Assembly (NCBI GenBank): GCA_013151915.1
Contig: JAADHJ010000033.1
Span: 1-37,641 of the forward strand
DNA from: Deltaproteobacteria bacterium
GTDB lineage: Bacteria > BMS3Abin14
Direction of reading: 5' to 3'
DNA length: 37,641 bases
Shown in pieces: positions 31,397 through 37,641 of this stretch. How positions within the stretch are numbered: the first letter of the stretch is position 1; each line of letters opens with the position of its first letter. A program made the position numbers and the translations under genes. Under the pieces are notes generated by a model. That model was given only the letters and a program-made list of their open reading frames with translations, was not told the DNA's origin and ran no database searches.

Positions 31397-33175
31397 TTAT
31401 TGTGCTGAACCTAAAGATAAGGCCTCTTCCGCACATTGGGTGACACAGGCATTACACGCAAAACATTCCAACTGTTTTTGAATTCTGATCCTGCTTTTAT
31501 CTATAATCCCAAATACGCCTTTCGGACAAACCATAAAACAGACCCGGCAATTATTACATCTATTTACATCCTGGCGAATTCTTCCAGAGCTAAAGGCTTC
31601 GGCTGAAAAAATATGCCCGAAAGAGGCCATTCCAAGTTTATGCATTAACCATTCGGCCTCTGACGGGTTGCCTGCCACAATGCCTCTCAAATCGAAGCCA
31701 AACCAGATGTTTATTACACTGACTATTATCATTGTTTTCCAATGGCTGAATACAGGCATGTTCAATATAAAAATGGAAAACATAGAGATCAAGATGACTT
31801 CTATTCCGGATAAGACAGCTGCTTTGAGCCAGCCACTTTTCCCCGGGATTAAAGGAAATCCGGCATAAAGCATAAAGCCCGTTATCCAGAAAAAGGCGCT
31901 GAGGGAGAAAAACATATCTGGTTTTATTAACAACGTACTTATTCCCATTACAATCCAGACAATGAAGTTCATTGAAAGCAGCATTTCCAACCTGAATAAT
32001 AAAGGGAACTCGGCTTTGTTATGCTCAAATACTATTTTACGGTTTTTTAAGAACAAAGGAATGTTTTTAGAATATGCCGGACCGAAAAGTCCAGTTCGTC
32101 CTGTCTCTTTCTTAAGAAGGTTGCAGTCAATACCCGGCGCTGAAAATTGCGGCAGAATAATTTTATGGTGATCAACTCTTTCATTAATTCGGCTCGTTTT
32201 AATAATCGTTATTACTGAATGCGCGTTTAATTCTCCCCCACAAGATGCACACCATACATTAATACCGTTTGCAGGTGCCACCAGCAGGAAAACATTTTCA
32301 CCTTTTAATGATCTCTCAACCCGTCGTACAGTAAGATGAAAATTACTGGTAAGAATCACAGGTGAGTTTCTGTCCGGCTTGCCTATGATTCGAAGGCCCG
32401 GTTCAACGGGATTTGGAAACCAGCGACCGATAAAATCCCATACGGATTTAATAAGTGAAAAATCATCTTTCGGTTTGCCTGCTCCGGGCAATACAGTTTC
32501 ATCGGGGTTGTCATCCGCTGGTTTTTGGGCCGAAAGCACAATGAAGCTATCCAGGAATGAACGACTCTCCCCGATGATGGTTAAGCCTGATTCACTTATT
32601 TCTTCCGAAATTCCAGGTATTGCTTTTGTACCGGTTTGGGCAATGACATAGGTCAAAATGATTAAAGGGAAACGAACTAAGAAGTGGATTATCCTTTTTA
32701 GTGGTTTTTCAGGCTGAACTTCTGCGGCAATTACAAGCATGCCGTTCGGTTTCAATAATCTCTTGATCTGATTTAACGTTAATGCTCTTTCTTCAGCATA
32801 GAGTTCACTGAAAACAAGAGTCGATACAATCAGATCGAAACTATTTTCATCAAAAATCGAACCTATTTCAGCAGCCCCGGCATTATGAAGGGTAATCCTA
32901 TCCTGCATCCCACTGTTGGCAATCTGTTTTCGAGCGACCGCTAACATTCCAGTTGATATATCCACGCCTGTTGTGATAGCTCCTGCCTTTGCAGCATCTA
33001 TAATCAGTGAGCCCGTTCCACAACCGATATCAAGTATTTCCATGCGAGGTTTTACGTGAAGTTGTACAATTTCCCTTCTGATCTTTTTTGCGTGGCCCAA
33101 CGAAAGAATATTAATGCCCTTATCATAACGTTCGGGCCGGTTCTCAAGTATTTTCATGAAGACATAAGAAAACAT
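31397..33175 (-). CDS. Fusion: SAM methyltransferase + HgcA-like corrinoid domain + TM + HgcB-like ferredoxin
   Basis: This is a 592-residue protein. Residues ~20-215 are a class I SAM methyltransferase (motif I EILDIGCGTGS, 47-56; LLKPNGMLVIAAE, about 140-152). Residues ~260-380 resemble the corrinoid domain of mercury-methylating HgcA: PVILTSNFHLTVRRVERSL, VAPANGINVWC with the cap Cys309, HHKIILPQFSAPGID and GLFGPAYSKNIPLFLK. The usual WC(A/S)(A/S)GK continues here as WCASCGGE, adding Cys312. About four TM helices span 394-495. The C-terminus is a 2x[4Fe-4S] ferredoxin (Cys540, 543, 546, 550 and 571, 574, 577, 581), like HgcB. HgcAB-like fusions are known but their substrate is not. The tail GSAQ-stop lies in a dispersed repeat. 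AT-rich. Confidence 0.85.
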   Translation of the reverse strand: MFSYVFMKILENRPERYDKGINILSLGHAKKIRREIVQLHVKPRMEILDIGCGTGSLIIDAAKAGAITTGVDISTGMLAVARKQIANSGMQDRITLHNAGAAEIGSIFDENSFDLIVSTLVFSELYAEERALTLNQIKRLLKPNGMLVIAAEVQPEKPLKRIIHFLVRFPLIILTYVIAQTGTKAIPGISEEISESGLTIIGESRSFLDSFIVLSAQKPADDNPDETVLPGAGKPKDDFSLIKSVWDFIGRWFPNPVEPGLRIIGKPDRNSPVILTSNFHLTVRRVERSLKGENVFLLVAPANGINVWCASCGGELNAHSVITIIKTSRINERVDHHKIILPQFSAPGIDCNLLKKETGRTGLFGPAYSKNIPLFLKNRKIVFEHNKAEFPLLFRLEMLLSMNFIVWIVMGISTLLIKPDMFFSLSAFFWITGFMLYAGFPLIPGKSGWLKAAVLSGIEVILISMFSIFILNMPVFSHWKTMIIVSVINIWFGFDLRGIVAGNPSEAEWLMHKLGMASFGHIFSAEAFSSGRIRQDVNRCNNCRVCFMVCPKGVFGIIDKSRIRIQKQLECFACNACVTQCAEEALSLGSAQ

Positions 33176-33399
33176 AGTTTATGACTCTACCATTTTTAGT
33201 TCCTTTGATTCGAATTCCGCCTAACGATGAGTTTTACCTGCTGCAAGGTAACTGGGCACAGTACTTTCGGATTAAAATAATTTAATGCGGCGTAAGAAAA
33301 CAGGTTTCGCAGCCAGGTACTTATTTTTGCGATGATCCAATAAATTTGGATTGGAATAGAGCCCTGTAGTCAGGTGCGAACTTTTATTAGAACATTTTT
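33176..33399. other. AT-rich spacer between methyltransferase genes
   Basis: These 224 bp contain no recognisable promoter, repeat or RNA. The base composition matches the AT-rich neighbours rather than the rest of the window. Confidence 0.4.
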
Positions 33400-33990
33400 T
33401 TACATCTGTTTAAAACCTGTAATTTTAACTCCAATTATATTCTCAGTAACTTTACAATTCAATGATTTCGTTTCTTTTATTAATTCTCTTAATTCATCAG
33501 GAGTATAGGCTGCATCAATTGAAGTAATAAGCCCTGGTCGTATTTCTTTGGGTTTTGTATTAATCAACAGAAACCATTTCACAAATATATTCATATCTCT
33601 TCTCAAGTCTGAGATAAAAAATTTTCCATTCGATTTTAAGACTCGGCATATCTCGTTAAATGTATTTTCAGGATCATGCCACTCGTGAAGAGAACCATTT
33701 GTAAAGACTGCATCAAACAAATTATCTTCAAAGGGCATTTTATCACCCATGCCTTCTATATATTCAACTCGGTCTGTCAAATTGTATTCATTTGCATTAC
33801 GTTCCGCGATTTTTAGCATATCATTACTAATATCTAATGCGTTAAGAGTTGTATTTTGAGTTTTTGTTAGCCATTCAAGTCCAAGGTATCCAGGACCTGG
33901 ACCAACTTCAAGTGCTGATCCTTGTGTTATTCCACTTTTAATGATGTCATTTGTCTCAATCCAACCTTGATAGGGTCGCAAAAAGTCCAT
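33400..33990 (-). CDS. Class I SAM methyltransferase, C-terminal part of a gene split by a mobile element
   Basis: The open frame of 196 residues has the SAM fold: ALEVGPGPGYLGLEW (motif I), LNALDISNDMLKIAE, GDKMPFEDNLFDAVFTNGSLHEW and CRVLKSNGKFFISDLRRD. However, the start codon and first eight codons (MDFLRPYQ) are the end of the inserted hairpin element, not native. The native gene starts at 34220, beyond the element; removing 33969-34120 and one 6-bp repeat rejoins ...RRLRDKG to WIETNDIIKS in frame. The fragment lacks the native helical N-terminus and has no ribosome site, so activity is doubtful. The family is common in methanogens and anaerobes; the substrate is unknown. Confidence 0.8.
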   Translation of the reverse strand: MDFLRPYQGWIETNDIIKSGITQGSALEVGPGPGYLGLEWLTKTQNTTLNALDISNDMLKIAERNANEYNLTDRVEYIEGMGDKMPFEDNLFDAVFTNGSLHEWHDPENTFNEICRVLKSNGKFFISDLRRDMNIFVKWFLLINTKPKEIRPGLITSIDAAYTPDELRELIKETKSLNCKVTENIIGVKITGFKQM

Positions 33991-34120
33991 TTATGGCTTT
34001 TTGCTCTACGGAAAGCGAAAAGTGTCATTTTCACTTTCCTTACAAATCAACAACTTGGATGCAAGTCATTGATTTGGGCGCCCATCAGTGGGCACATTGA
34101 TGACTTTTTGCGAAGTCATC
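33969..34120 (-). mobile_element. GAT...ATC hairpin MITE-like element disrupting a methyltransferase gene, long form (F)
   Basis: This is a 152-bp complete copy on the minus strand. Perfect 6-bp repeats AACCTT flank it at 33963-33968 and 34121-34126. Its ends are imperfect inverted repeats: GATGACTTCGCAAAAAGTC at one end and GATAGGGTCGCAAAAAGTC at the other. It has the usual chain of hairpins and no ORF. It is sense-oriented relative to the interrupted gene. Confidence 0.88.
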
Positions 34121-34220
34121 AACCTTTATCTCGTAATCTTCGTTGCATTTGATCATAGATGTTTACATTAAAATCACCTTGAATTCCTTGATCGGTTTCA
34201 GTTACCCTTGGTTTAGTCAT
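34119..34220 (-). pseudogene. N-terminal fragment of the split SAM methyltransferase
   Basis: From ATG 34220 (AAGGA upstream) the frame reads MTKPRVTETDQGIQGDFNV, then NIYDQMQRRLRDKG, and meets a TGA formed by the element junction. This is the missing N-terminus of the methyltransferase at 33400-33990: the last codons GAT AAA GGT continue directly as TGG ATT GAG on the other side of the element. The start lies 22 nt after the stop of the upstream methyltransferase gene, an operon-like spacing. Confidence 0.8.
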
Positions 34221-34242
34221 ATCATATTTCCTTTTAATCCTG

Positions 34243-35022
34243 TTAAGGAACTGACCCAAAAGCGAATAATCGTTGAAAATGAAGAATTATCCCTCTGCCC
34301 GTATCGTCCTTTTCTATTTCTTGAAGCAGCTTTTGTTTGAATAGACGCTTCTGGCCTGCCCCTAACGGACTCAAATACATTGGCAACCCAACTGAATCAA
34401 AAAAGTCGTAAACCTGTGAAGCCATTCTAAATCTGAAATCATTTTGCACCTTCTTTACAGAAATATCCTGGTATCCAACGGCCCGCAACATACTTTTATA
34501 GTCCTTTTCATCTGTAACAAACCATGGAAACTTCCAAGCATGATAATATTCTTCAAGTCCAAGCGCCGTAACTGCCAGTCGAGTATAATAAATAAGGGGA
34601 TGGTTCTCATTCAGCAAAGGAAACTGCAAACCAATGTGCCCTTTCGACTTTAGCGCTGTATGGATATCCAGGAGAACTTTTTTATTCTCTGGAACCCAGT
34701 GCAAGACCGAATTAGAAAAAACCACATCAAATTCATGCTGAAACTGGATATTCTCAGCATCCAATACGAGAAATTCGATATTCGAGGTGCCGGCAGCATG
34801 AGCCTTTGCTTGATTGATCATCGATGATGATGCATCAATTCCCAGGACAAATCCCTGATTACATCGAGATGCCAATTCGGCGGTGAGATTGCCTACCCCA
34901 CAACCTATGTCCAGAATTTTATAGTGTGGTTGAAGCCGGACAGTATTGATAAGCGTTTTTCCCACTTCTGCCTGTAAATCTGAAATCGCAGCGTATTTTG
35001 AACCATCCCAATCAAAAACCAT
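34243..35022 (-). CDS. Class I SAM methyltransferase (trans-aconitate methyltransferase-like)
   Basis: This 259-residue protein shows motif I at residues 36-46 (ILDIGCGVGNL), the acidic motif II (VLGIDASSSMINQAKAHA), LVLDAENIQFQHEFDVVFSNSVLHWV and a C-terminal helical domain (QVYDFFDSVGLPMYLSPL). The LHWV stretch and the overall order resemble trans-aconitate 2-methyltransferase (Tam), but also other small-molecule methyltransferases. The substrate is not known. First in the minus-strand order methyltransferase, split methyltransferase, HgcAB-like fusion. AT-rich relative to the window. Confidence 0.8.
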   Translation of the reverse strand: MVFDWDGSKYAAISDLQAEVGKTLINTVRLQPHYKILDIGCGVGNLTAELASRCNQGFVLGIDASSSMINQAKAHAAGTSNIEFLVLDAENIQFQHEFDVVFSNSVLHWVPENKKVLLDIHTALKSKGHIGLQFPLLNENHPLIYYTRLAVTALGLEEYYHAWKFPWFVTDEKDYKSMLRAVGYQDISVKKVQNDFRFRMASQVYDFFDSVGLPMYLSPLGAGQKRLFKQKLLQEIEKDDTGRGIILHFQRLFAFGSVP

Positions 35023-35131
35023 TTTTCACCTTGTATTATTGTGCCTCATTAGAAGCCCAACCAGGTATTTGACACAAAATCTCCGTTTGCCCGGTATGGA
35101 TCACCTCACGGCAGGCCGGCATATATGCGCC

Positions 35132-36679
35132 CTAACCTTTCCCGGTATCCCGGGTGGGTCTTTTTATAAAAAGGACGAGTACCAGCGAGGAAAGGAGCAT
35201 CATGGCCACGAGGAAGAAAGCATCGTTGAAACCCAGCATTCGCGCCTGGAATATGAGCTCGCGGTAAATCCCGGCGTCGGGAGGGAGGGAATGGAGACCC
35301 TTCCAGGACAAAACGGCCGCTGTTTTCGCCTTGGCCATGGCGTAGGACGGGTCCAGGACGGAAAGGTGATCCACGAGCCTGGACTGGTGGAACTGCCCTC
35401 TTCTTGCCGCCATGGTTCCCGCGAAGGCAATACCCACACTTCCCCCCAGGTTGCGCAGCATGTTGTACATGGAGGTAGCTCCCCCCATATTTTCCTTGGG
35501 GATGGGCGACAGGGTCAGGATTGTGAGGGGAATAAAAATCAAGGGCATTCCGATGCCCAGGGTCACCCTCGGCCAGACGAAGGTCCAGAAATCGGTGTCC
35601 AGATTAAACAACGACATGGCATACGTCGTACCGGCACATATGAGAATCCCTACCGTCAACACCTTTTTAGGGTCTACCCTGGTGACCAGGATACCCGCTA
35701 TAGGCATTACCATAATTGCGATGAACCCGCCGGGGCCAAGGACAAGCCCGGCCTGCAGCGATGTATATCCCATGAGGGTCTGAAGGAAGATGGGAAGGAG
35801 GATGAGGCTGCCGTATAGATTGAACATGACGAAGAACATGACCACGCTGCCGCTGGTAAAGCTCCTCTTTTTAAACAGCCCCAGATTGATAACGGGCTCG
35901 TCGGTGAACATTTCGTTAAGGACCAGGAAGATCAGGCAGACAGCCGAGATGATGGCAAATCCTGAAACATAAGGAGAGGCGAACCAGTCCTTCCGCTGTC
36001 CGGTGTCGAGGACATACTGCAGGGCGCCCAGTCCCACCGCCAGAAAGAAAAAGCCCATGTAGTCGATTTTCATCCTCTGTCGCTTCATGTAGGACGGGTC
36101 GTGGATGAAGAGGACGCTCAACAGGATTGAAAGAAGACCTATTGGTATATTGATGTAGAAGATCCAGCGCCAGGAAAAGTTGTATGTGATATACCCCCCG
36201 AGGAGGGGCCCGACAATGGGGCCGACCAGGACCCCCATCCCGAACAGCGCCATGGCCATCCCATGCTCTTTCTTTGGAAAGGCCTCAAGGAGAATAGCCT
36301 GGCTCACAGGAACGAGCCCCCCACCTCCCAACCCCTGGAGAACCCTGAATGCGATGAGACTCTGCAGACTCCAGGCGGCCCCGCACATAAAGGAACTCGC
36401 GGTAAATATGAGGATAGACCCGATCTGGTACCTTTTCCTCCCGAACAGCCTGCTCAGCCACCCGGACAAGGGGATGACGATGGCGTTGGAGACGAGGTAG
36501 GCGCTGATGGCCCAGGTTGCTTCGCCGATGCTCGCAGACAGTGCCCCCCGAATGTGATCCAGTGATACGTTGACGATGGACGTATCGATGATCTCGATAA
36601 CACTCGGCAGCATGACTACAATGGCCACGAGCCACTTGTTGGTTTGGCTGGTTCGATCAGTCACGCGATTCCTTCGCAT
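35132..36679 (-). CDS. DHA2-family MFS efflux permease (EmrB/QacA-like)
   Basis: This 515-residue inner-membrane drug:H+ antiporter of the 14-TM DHA2 type has RALQGLGGGGLVPVS-like FRVLQGLGGGGLVPVSQAI, LVGPIVGPLLGGYITYNFSWRWIFYINIPIG (motif C and TM5), and the C-terminal MLRNLGGSVGIAF block. It is preceded on the same strand by an HlyD/EmrA-type gene, so together they form a tripartite-type exporter needing an outer-membrane channel. The ATG at 36679 has no clear ribosome site; a GTG at 36664 has AAGGA 5 nt upstream and may be the real start. The next gene downstream is a methyltransferase, 109 nt away. Confidence 0.9.
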   Translation of the reverse strand: MRRNRVTDRTSQTNKWLVAIVVMLPSVIEIIDTSIVNVSLDHIRGALSASIGEATWAISAYLVSNAIVIPLSGWLSRLFGRKRYQIGSILIFTASSFMCGAAWSLQSLIAFRVLQGLGGGGLVPVSQAILLEAFPKKEHGMAMALFGMGVLVGPIVGPLLGGYITYNFSWRWIFYINIPIGLLSILLSVLFIHDPSYMKRQRMKIDYMGFFFLAVGLGALQYVLDTGQRKDWFASPYVSGFAIISAVCLIFLVLNEMFTDEPVINLGLFKKRSFTSGSVVMFFVMFNLYGSLILLPIFLQTLMGYTSLQAGLVLGPGGFIAIMVMPIAGILVTRVDPKKVLTVGILICAGTTYAMSLFNLDTDFWTFVWPRVTLGIGMPLIFIPLTILTLSPIPKENMGGATSMYNMLRNLGGSVGIAFAGTMAARRGQFHQSRLVDHLSVLDPSYAMAKAKTAAVLSWKGLHSLPPDAGIYRELIFQARMLGFNDAFFLVAMMLLSSLVLVLFIKRPTRDTGKG

Positions 36680-36687
36680 TTCTAGTC

Positions 36688-36779
36688 AGGGGACGTAGTT
36701 AAGTTGTTAAGTTGTCCATGAGCAACCTGAAATTCAGTTCCGGCAGGGCCAACAACTTAACAACTTAACTACGTCCCCT
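36688..36779. repeat. 28-bp perfect inverted repeat between emrA- and emrB-like genes
   Basis: The arms 36688-36715 (starting AGGGGACGTAGTTAAGTTG) and 36752-36779 are perfect complements, separated by 36 nt. Each arm contains two AAGTTG sub-repeats. GGGGACGT-type palindromes are often REP-like elements mobilised by IS200-like (RAYT) enzymes; none is in the window. It could also be a folding attenuator between the two efflux genes. Confidence 0.75.
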
Positions 36780-36788
36780 AAACTAAAA

Positions 36789-37641
36789 TCATTCGCCGGT
36801 CAGGATGGTCGGTACCACCGACATCCCCACTCTCAGGTATGGAATTACCTTCTGGATGTTGTCGAAAACCATCTTCACGGGGATTCGCTGGACCACCTTG
36901 ACGTAGTTGCCGCTGGCATTTTCAGGAGGAAAGAGGGAAAACGCCGATCCGGTGCCGGCCATAATGCTGTCCACATGCCCGTCAAACCTTTTTGAGGGAA
37001 AGGCATCGAGTCTGATCCTTACCCGTTGGCCCGGCTTAATCAGGTGAAGCTGGGTTTCCTTGTAGTTCGCCAGGATGTATGCCTTGTCAAAGGAAACCAC
37101 TGCCAGGAGCGGCTGGCCGGCCTGTACCTGATTTCCAATTTCCACCGATTTTTTGGTCACGAAACCGTCAGCCGGGGCTGTAATCTTCGTATAGGACAGG
37201 TTGAGCTTGGCCAGTTCCGCCTGCGCTTCCCTTCTCTGGATTTGGCCTTCCTGACTCTTTATTGACTGAAGGAACCGGACAGCCATGGCTCTCTCAGCCT
37301 TCAGGACCGCTTTTGCCTGGAGAACCGCGCTGGAATGGGCCCGGACCGTGGCCGTCGCCTGCTCTTTCCGTTTTTCGGCCGCATGAAGGACCGCGGCTGC
37401 TACCTCGAAACCGGTCCTGGCCCGGTCATAACGGTCCCTGGGTATGACCCCCTTGCCCAGGAGGTTCTGCGCCCTTTTCAGATCTGTGTCAGCCTGGTCC
37501 CGAACCGCCCGTTTGGCACGGATCTCGGCCTCCCGGACCGCCACGACGGCCTTAAGCTCATCCCCCGCGATGATCGTTCTTTTCAAAAACGCCCTTGCCG
37601 ATAAAACCCGTTTTTCCTGTGCCTTCGCCTGGGCCTTGAGC
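36789..37641 (-). CDS. HlyD/EmrA-type membrane fusion protein, 5' end outside window
   Basis: The open frame continues to the right edge, so the protein's N-terminus, with the TM anchor, is missing. About 284 residues are visible. A long coiled coil comes first (EIRAKRAVRDQADTDLKRAQ... RREAQAELAKL), then the lipoyl/barrel half ITAPADGFVTKKSVEIGNQVQAGQPLLAVVS, and the beta-barrel YILANYKETQLHLIKPGQRVRIRLDAFP with SGNYVKVVQRIPVKMVFDN near the end, the standard EmrA order. The TTG at 37586 is an internal codon, not the start. It probably pairs with the DHA2 permease downstream for efflux. Confidence 0.88.
   Translation of the reverse strand, partial: LKAQAKAQEKRVLSARAFLKRTIIAGDELKAVVAVREAEIRAKRAVRDQADTDLKRAQNLLGKGVIPRDRYDRARTGFEVAAAVLHAAEKRKEQATATVRAHSSAVLQAKAVLKAERAMAVRFLQSIKSQEGQIQRREAQAELAKLNLSYTKITAPADGFVTKKSVEIGNQVQAGQPLLAVVSFDKAYILANYKETQLHLIKPGQRVRIRLDAFPSKRFDGHVDSIMAGTGSAFSLFPPENASGNYVKVVQRIPVKMVFDNIQKVIPYLRVGMSVVPTILTGE

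Noticed and set aside
31397-33175. Genuine hgcA/hgcB mercury-methylation pair
   Set aside because: The genes are fused, carry an extra methyltransferase domain, and the cap motif after WC departs from (A/S)(A/S)GK, so the function cannot be claimed.

Overview
This is a GC-rich bacterial window in which a 3.6-kb block, about 31.4-35.0 kb, is visibly more AT-rich. The gene content fits a Desulfobacterota / 'deltaproteobacterial' type or a similar uncultivated Gram-negative anaerobe. Pointers are an arsenosugar-type radical SAM gene with its usual partners, a tal-pgi fusion, a large hybrid sensor kinase, a sigma-54-type promoter, an EmrAB-type efflux pair and an HgcAB-like fusion. No rRNA, tRNA or CRISPR array was seen, so the taxonomic placement is inference.

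Layout. 1-2.3 kb is a decaying accessory patch: an IS-like end cutting into a signal-peptide gene, a TIR/deoxyribosyltransferase-like protein, remnants of an ARPP-1 gene and of a Cys/His-rich domain, and a HARE-HTH protein. 2.3-3.3 kb has no gene but holds a multi-hairpin structure and a candidate sigma-54-dependent small RNA ending in an intrinsic terminator. 3.3-6.6 kb (minus) is the operon arsS-like radical SAM > TVP38 membrane protein > DUF2064/GT2 fusion. 7.2-11.6 kb carries sugar-phosphate genes (tal-pgi, glk). 11.7-14.5 kb is a hybrid histidine kinase. 14.7-17.9 kb has an ECF sigma/anti-sigma pair divergent from a vWA protein. 18.06-21.2 kb is a TPP riboswitch with terminator controlling thiG-thiH-thiS-thiE. 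21.2-27.4 kb holds a small membrane protein, a SelD-associated-type oxidoreductase, a PrpF-like isomerase, fbp, an unrecognised 609-aa protein and a DUF2007 protein. 27.4-31.4 kb is repeat-rich, with lexA and an MFS transporter. 31.4-35.0 kb (minus) is a methyltransferase cluster. 35.1-37.6 kb is a DHA2 MFS/HlyD efflux pair cut by the window edge.

Three things stand out. (1) A 592-aa protein fuses a class I SAM methyltransferase, an HgcA-like corrinoid domain with an NVWC motif, membrane helices and an HgcB-like 2x[4Fe-4S] ferredoxin, beside two more methyltransferase genes. (2) A 133-153 bp hairpin-rich element occurs nine times, counting partial copies. It has inverted termini and two perfect 6-bp target duplications; one copy cuts a methyltransferase gene whose halves rejoin in frame when it is removed. 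At the five other loci it lies upstream of a gene, in that gene's sense orientation. (3) A TGGCAC-N5-TTGCT promoter precedes an ~87-nt transcript with two CUCCUUU anti-Shine-Dalgarno segments.

Genes that plausibly act together are glk, tal-pgi and fbp (hexose phosphate/gluconeogenic flux), the thi operon (thiazole synthesis and coupling under TPP control), and the ECF/anti-sigma/vWA set. The methyltransferase cluster may act with the adjacent efflux pair, but this last link rests only on position.
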